From Crocinitomicaceae bacterium (lineage in GTDB: Bacteria > Bacteroidota > Bacteroidia > Flavobacteriales_D > Crocinitomicaceae): a DNA stretch of 6,922 bases. Every line of letters begins with the position of its first letter. Within the stretch, counting starts at the first letter, position 1. The stretch covers positions 1 through 6,922 of the forward strand of contig JABSPC010000790.1 in assembly GCA_013215515.1 (NCBI GenBank), written 5' to 3'. A model generated the notes under the pieces. That model made no database searches and was not told the origin of the DNA. It worked only from the letters and a program-made list of their open reading frames with translations. The translations under genes were made by a program, and so were the position numbers. Shown piece after piece: positions 6,090-6,922 of this stretch.

Positions 6090-6737
6090 ATGATTCACGA
6101 TTTCTCAAATACCAACTCTATCTTCTCGACATTTATCGCAGAACTTAGAGATGTTGAAATTCAAAAAGACCCAATGCGTTTCAGAAGAAACTTAGAGCGG
6201 ATCTCTGAAATAATGGCTTATGAGGTTTCAAAAAAAATACCTTTTGAAGCACGTGAAATTGAGACTCCACTCGGAATATCAAAAACAGAATTGATTTCAG
6301 AACAGCCTGTTTTGGCAACCATCCTTAGAGCTGGACTTGGAATGCATTTAGGTCTACTGAACTACTTTGACAGAGCAGAAAGCGCTTTTGTTTCAGCTTA
6401 TAGAAAACAAACATCCGTCGAAGAATTCGAGATCCATGTAGAATACTTGGCTTCTCCTAAATTGGACAATCGCATTTTGATTTTAAGTGACCCGATGTTA
6501 GCAACAGGTAGATCAATGGCGCTGGTTTACAAAGCAATTTTGCAACAGGGAATTCCTAAACGGGTAATTGTCGTAGCCGCAATTGCAACTCCTATTGCAC
6601 TAGAGCATGTTCAAAAGGCGTTGCCTCCAAATACTGAATATTATATTGGAGCGATTGATCAAGAATTAACCGCAGAATCATACATCGTTCCTGGATTAGG
6701 AGATGCTGGTGACTTGGCTTACGGTGTAAAAGTTTAA
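6090..6737 (+). CDS. upp: Uracil phosphoribosyltransferase
   Basis: This cytosolic salvage enzyme joins uracil to PRPP to give UMP and pyrophosphate. From the ATG at 6090 the protein has 215 residues, the usual family length. Motifs, numbered from that Met, are LATILRAGLGMHLG (75-88), the PRPP-binding loop LSDPMLATGRS (132-142; Arg where many relatives have Gly, as is common in Bacteroidetes copies), and the uracil-binding C-terminal YIVPGLGDAGD (198-208). An in-frame ATG at 6072 would add MLKSNP. I chose 6090 because relatives in this phylum begin with a short 'MIIHNLS'-like start that matches MIHDFSNTNSI, and because the best -7 element overlaps the upstream ATG. It is divergent from the exporter operon and followed after 3 bases by a small membrane-protein gene, which suggests co-transcription. 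Confidence 0.95.
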   Translation: MIHDFSNTNSIFSTFIAELRDVEIQKDPMRFRRNLERISEIMAYEVSKKIPFEAREIETPLGISKTELISEQPVLATILRAGLGMHLGLLNYFDRAESAFVSAYRKQTSVEEFEIHVEYLASPKLDNRILILSDPMLATGRSMALVYKAILQQGIPKRVIVVAAIATPIALEHVQKALPPNTEYYIGAIDQELTAESYIVPGLGDAGDLAYGVKV

Positions 6738-6740
6738 TAT

Positions 6741-6848
6741 ATGAACTGGATAGGACTTTCAACTGTTTTTGGTGTGTCAATGATAAAATTCATGTTCGCC
6801 CCTCTGGCAGGACAACAACAATGGCACTTGAGGCACCATCAAGAATGA
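6741..6848 (+). CDS. Truncated N-terminus of a small membrane protein (small multidrug export-like), broken by the composition junction
   Basis: ATG at 6741, three bases after the upp stop, opens a frame encoding MNWIGLSTVFGVSMIKFMF and then APLAG. This is a hydrophobic first segment with the 'KFMFAP' motif that I associate with a Bacteroidetes family often labelled small multi-drug export protein; the identification is from memory and tentative. About 24 codons look native, to 6812. After that the frame reads QQQWHLRHHQE and stops at 6846-6848, in sequence with much higher GC, so the tail is not part of the original protein. The close spacing to upp suggests a two-gene unit. Either the true gene continues elsewhere and was cut by an assembly error, or it was interrupted by real recombination. 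Confidence 0.5.
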   Translation: MNWIGLSTVFGVSMIKFMFAPLAGQQQWHLRHHQE

Positions 6849-6922
6849 GGCGTGCAGCCTCGCGGCGCAGTGGCGAATCAAGTAAAACGTCAATGGCCTC
6901 TGGCTGCGCTGGCGCCGTCCAG
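6790..6922 (-). CDS. C-terminal or internal fragment of a GC-rich foreign-looking gene
   Basis: On the minus strand a frame is open from the window edge (first full codon ends at 6921) to a TGA at 6790-6792, 43 residues, containing PEAIDVLLDSPLRREAARLI and ILDGASSAIVVVLPEGRT. The codons favour G or C in third positions, unlike all neighbours. The pattern 'DSP.RRE.AR.IL.G.SAVWVL.ESG' occurs in hypothetical proteins I recall from Planctomycetes/Verrucomicrobia-type genomes; this resemblance is tentative. The stop codon falls in or beside the AT-rich part, so it is probably produced by the junction and is not the native end of the protein. Confidence 0.4.
   Translation of the reverse strand, partial: WTAPAQPEAIDVLLDSPLRREAARLILDGASSAIVVVLPEGRT
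6795..6922. other. GC-rich segment after an abrupt composition break
   Basis: Counting 6794-6922 by hand gives 78 G or C of 129 bases, about 60%, against roughly 36-38% for the rest of the window. The change falls near 6795-6815, inside the gene starting at 6741. No terminal inverted repeat, target-site duplication or transposase is visible at the edge, and the segment is too short to show what lies beyond. An assembly chimera or a recombination junction are both possible. Confidence 0.75.

Noticed and set aside
6592..6780. Minus-strand open frame of 62 codons
   Set aside because: It is antisense to the 3' end of upp and shows no recognisable motif.
6821..6922. Plus-strand frame beginning MALEAPSRMRRAASRRSGES in the GC-rich end
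   Set aside because: It has the Arg/Ser/Ala-rich look of an antisense frame in GC-rich coding DNA. The minus-strand frame (VLLDSPLRREAARLILDG) is more protein-like.
1..6922. CRISPR arrays, tRNA or rRNA genes, transposases, toxin-antitoxin or defence genes
   Set aside because: No spaced repeat array, cloverleaf, rRNA-like stretch or recognisable mobile or defence protein is visible on either strand.

Overview
The window looks like chromosomal DNA from a member of the Bacteroidota, most likely a flavobacterium-like marine or freshwater lineage. The evidence is low GC (roughly 36-38% by eye) over almost the whole length, start codons with little or no Shine-Dalgarno sequence, matches to the Bacteroidetes -7 promoter element TAnnTTTG, the style of the FG-GAP/VCBS repeat remnant, and the protein families themselves. 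The genus cannot be fixed from sequence reading alone.

Layout. Bases 1-132 (minus) hold the first 44 codons of a gene that runs off the window, probably a phosphotransferase-like protein. A strong Rho-independent terminator at 153-180 separates it from ahcY (202-1512, minus), the S-adenosylhomocysteine hydrolase of the methyl cycle. Bases 1513-2297 contain no intact gene. They hold the frameshifted, truncated remains of a secreted VCBS/FG-GAP (CRTAC1-like) protein at 1864-2249, and possibly eroded pieces of its C-terminus at 1614-1752. Next comes a tightly packed minus-strand operon, read from 5965 down to 2298: an MsbA-type ABC exporter half-transporter (4184-5965), a signal-less solute-binding-fold protein of the Ca3427/NMT1-like group (3325-4179), and ferrochelatase hemH (2298-3323). 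The gaps are 4 bases and 1 base. An intergenic region of about 125 bases with repeats and a palindrome divides this operon from the divergent upp (6090-6737, plus), uracil phosphoribosyltransferase. Three bases after upp a small membrane-protein gene begins at 6741, but its sequence breaks off near 6812.

The last ~110-130 bases differ abruptly: about 60% GC by hand count. They carry a different, GC-rich open frame on the minus strand. This is either an assembly chimera at a contig end or a genuine recombination junction, and should not be annotated as host sequence without checking.

Functionally, most of the window is housekeeping: methyl cycle, last step of haem synthesis, pyrimidine salvage. 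No obviously new multi-gene system is visible. The most interesting points are the exporter/cytosolic binding protein/hemH operon, the ferrochelatase with an internal four-cysteine segment typical of the Myxococcus-type [2Fe-2S] class, the decayed repeat protein, and the composition break at the right end.
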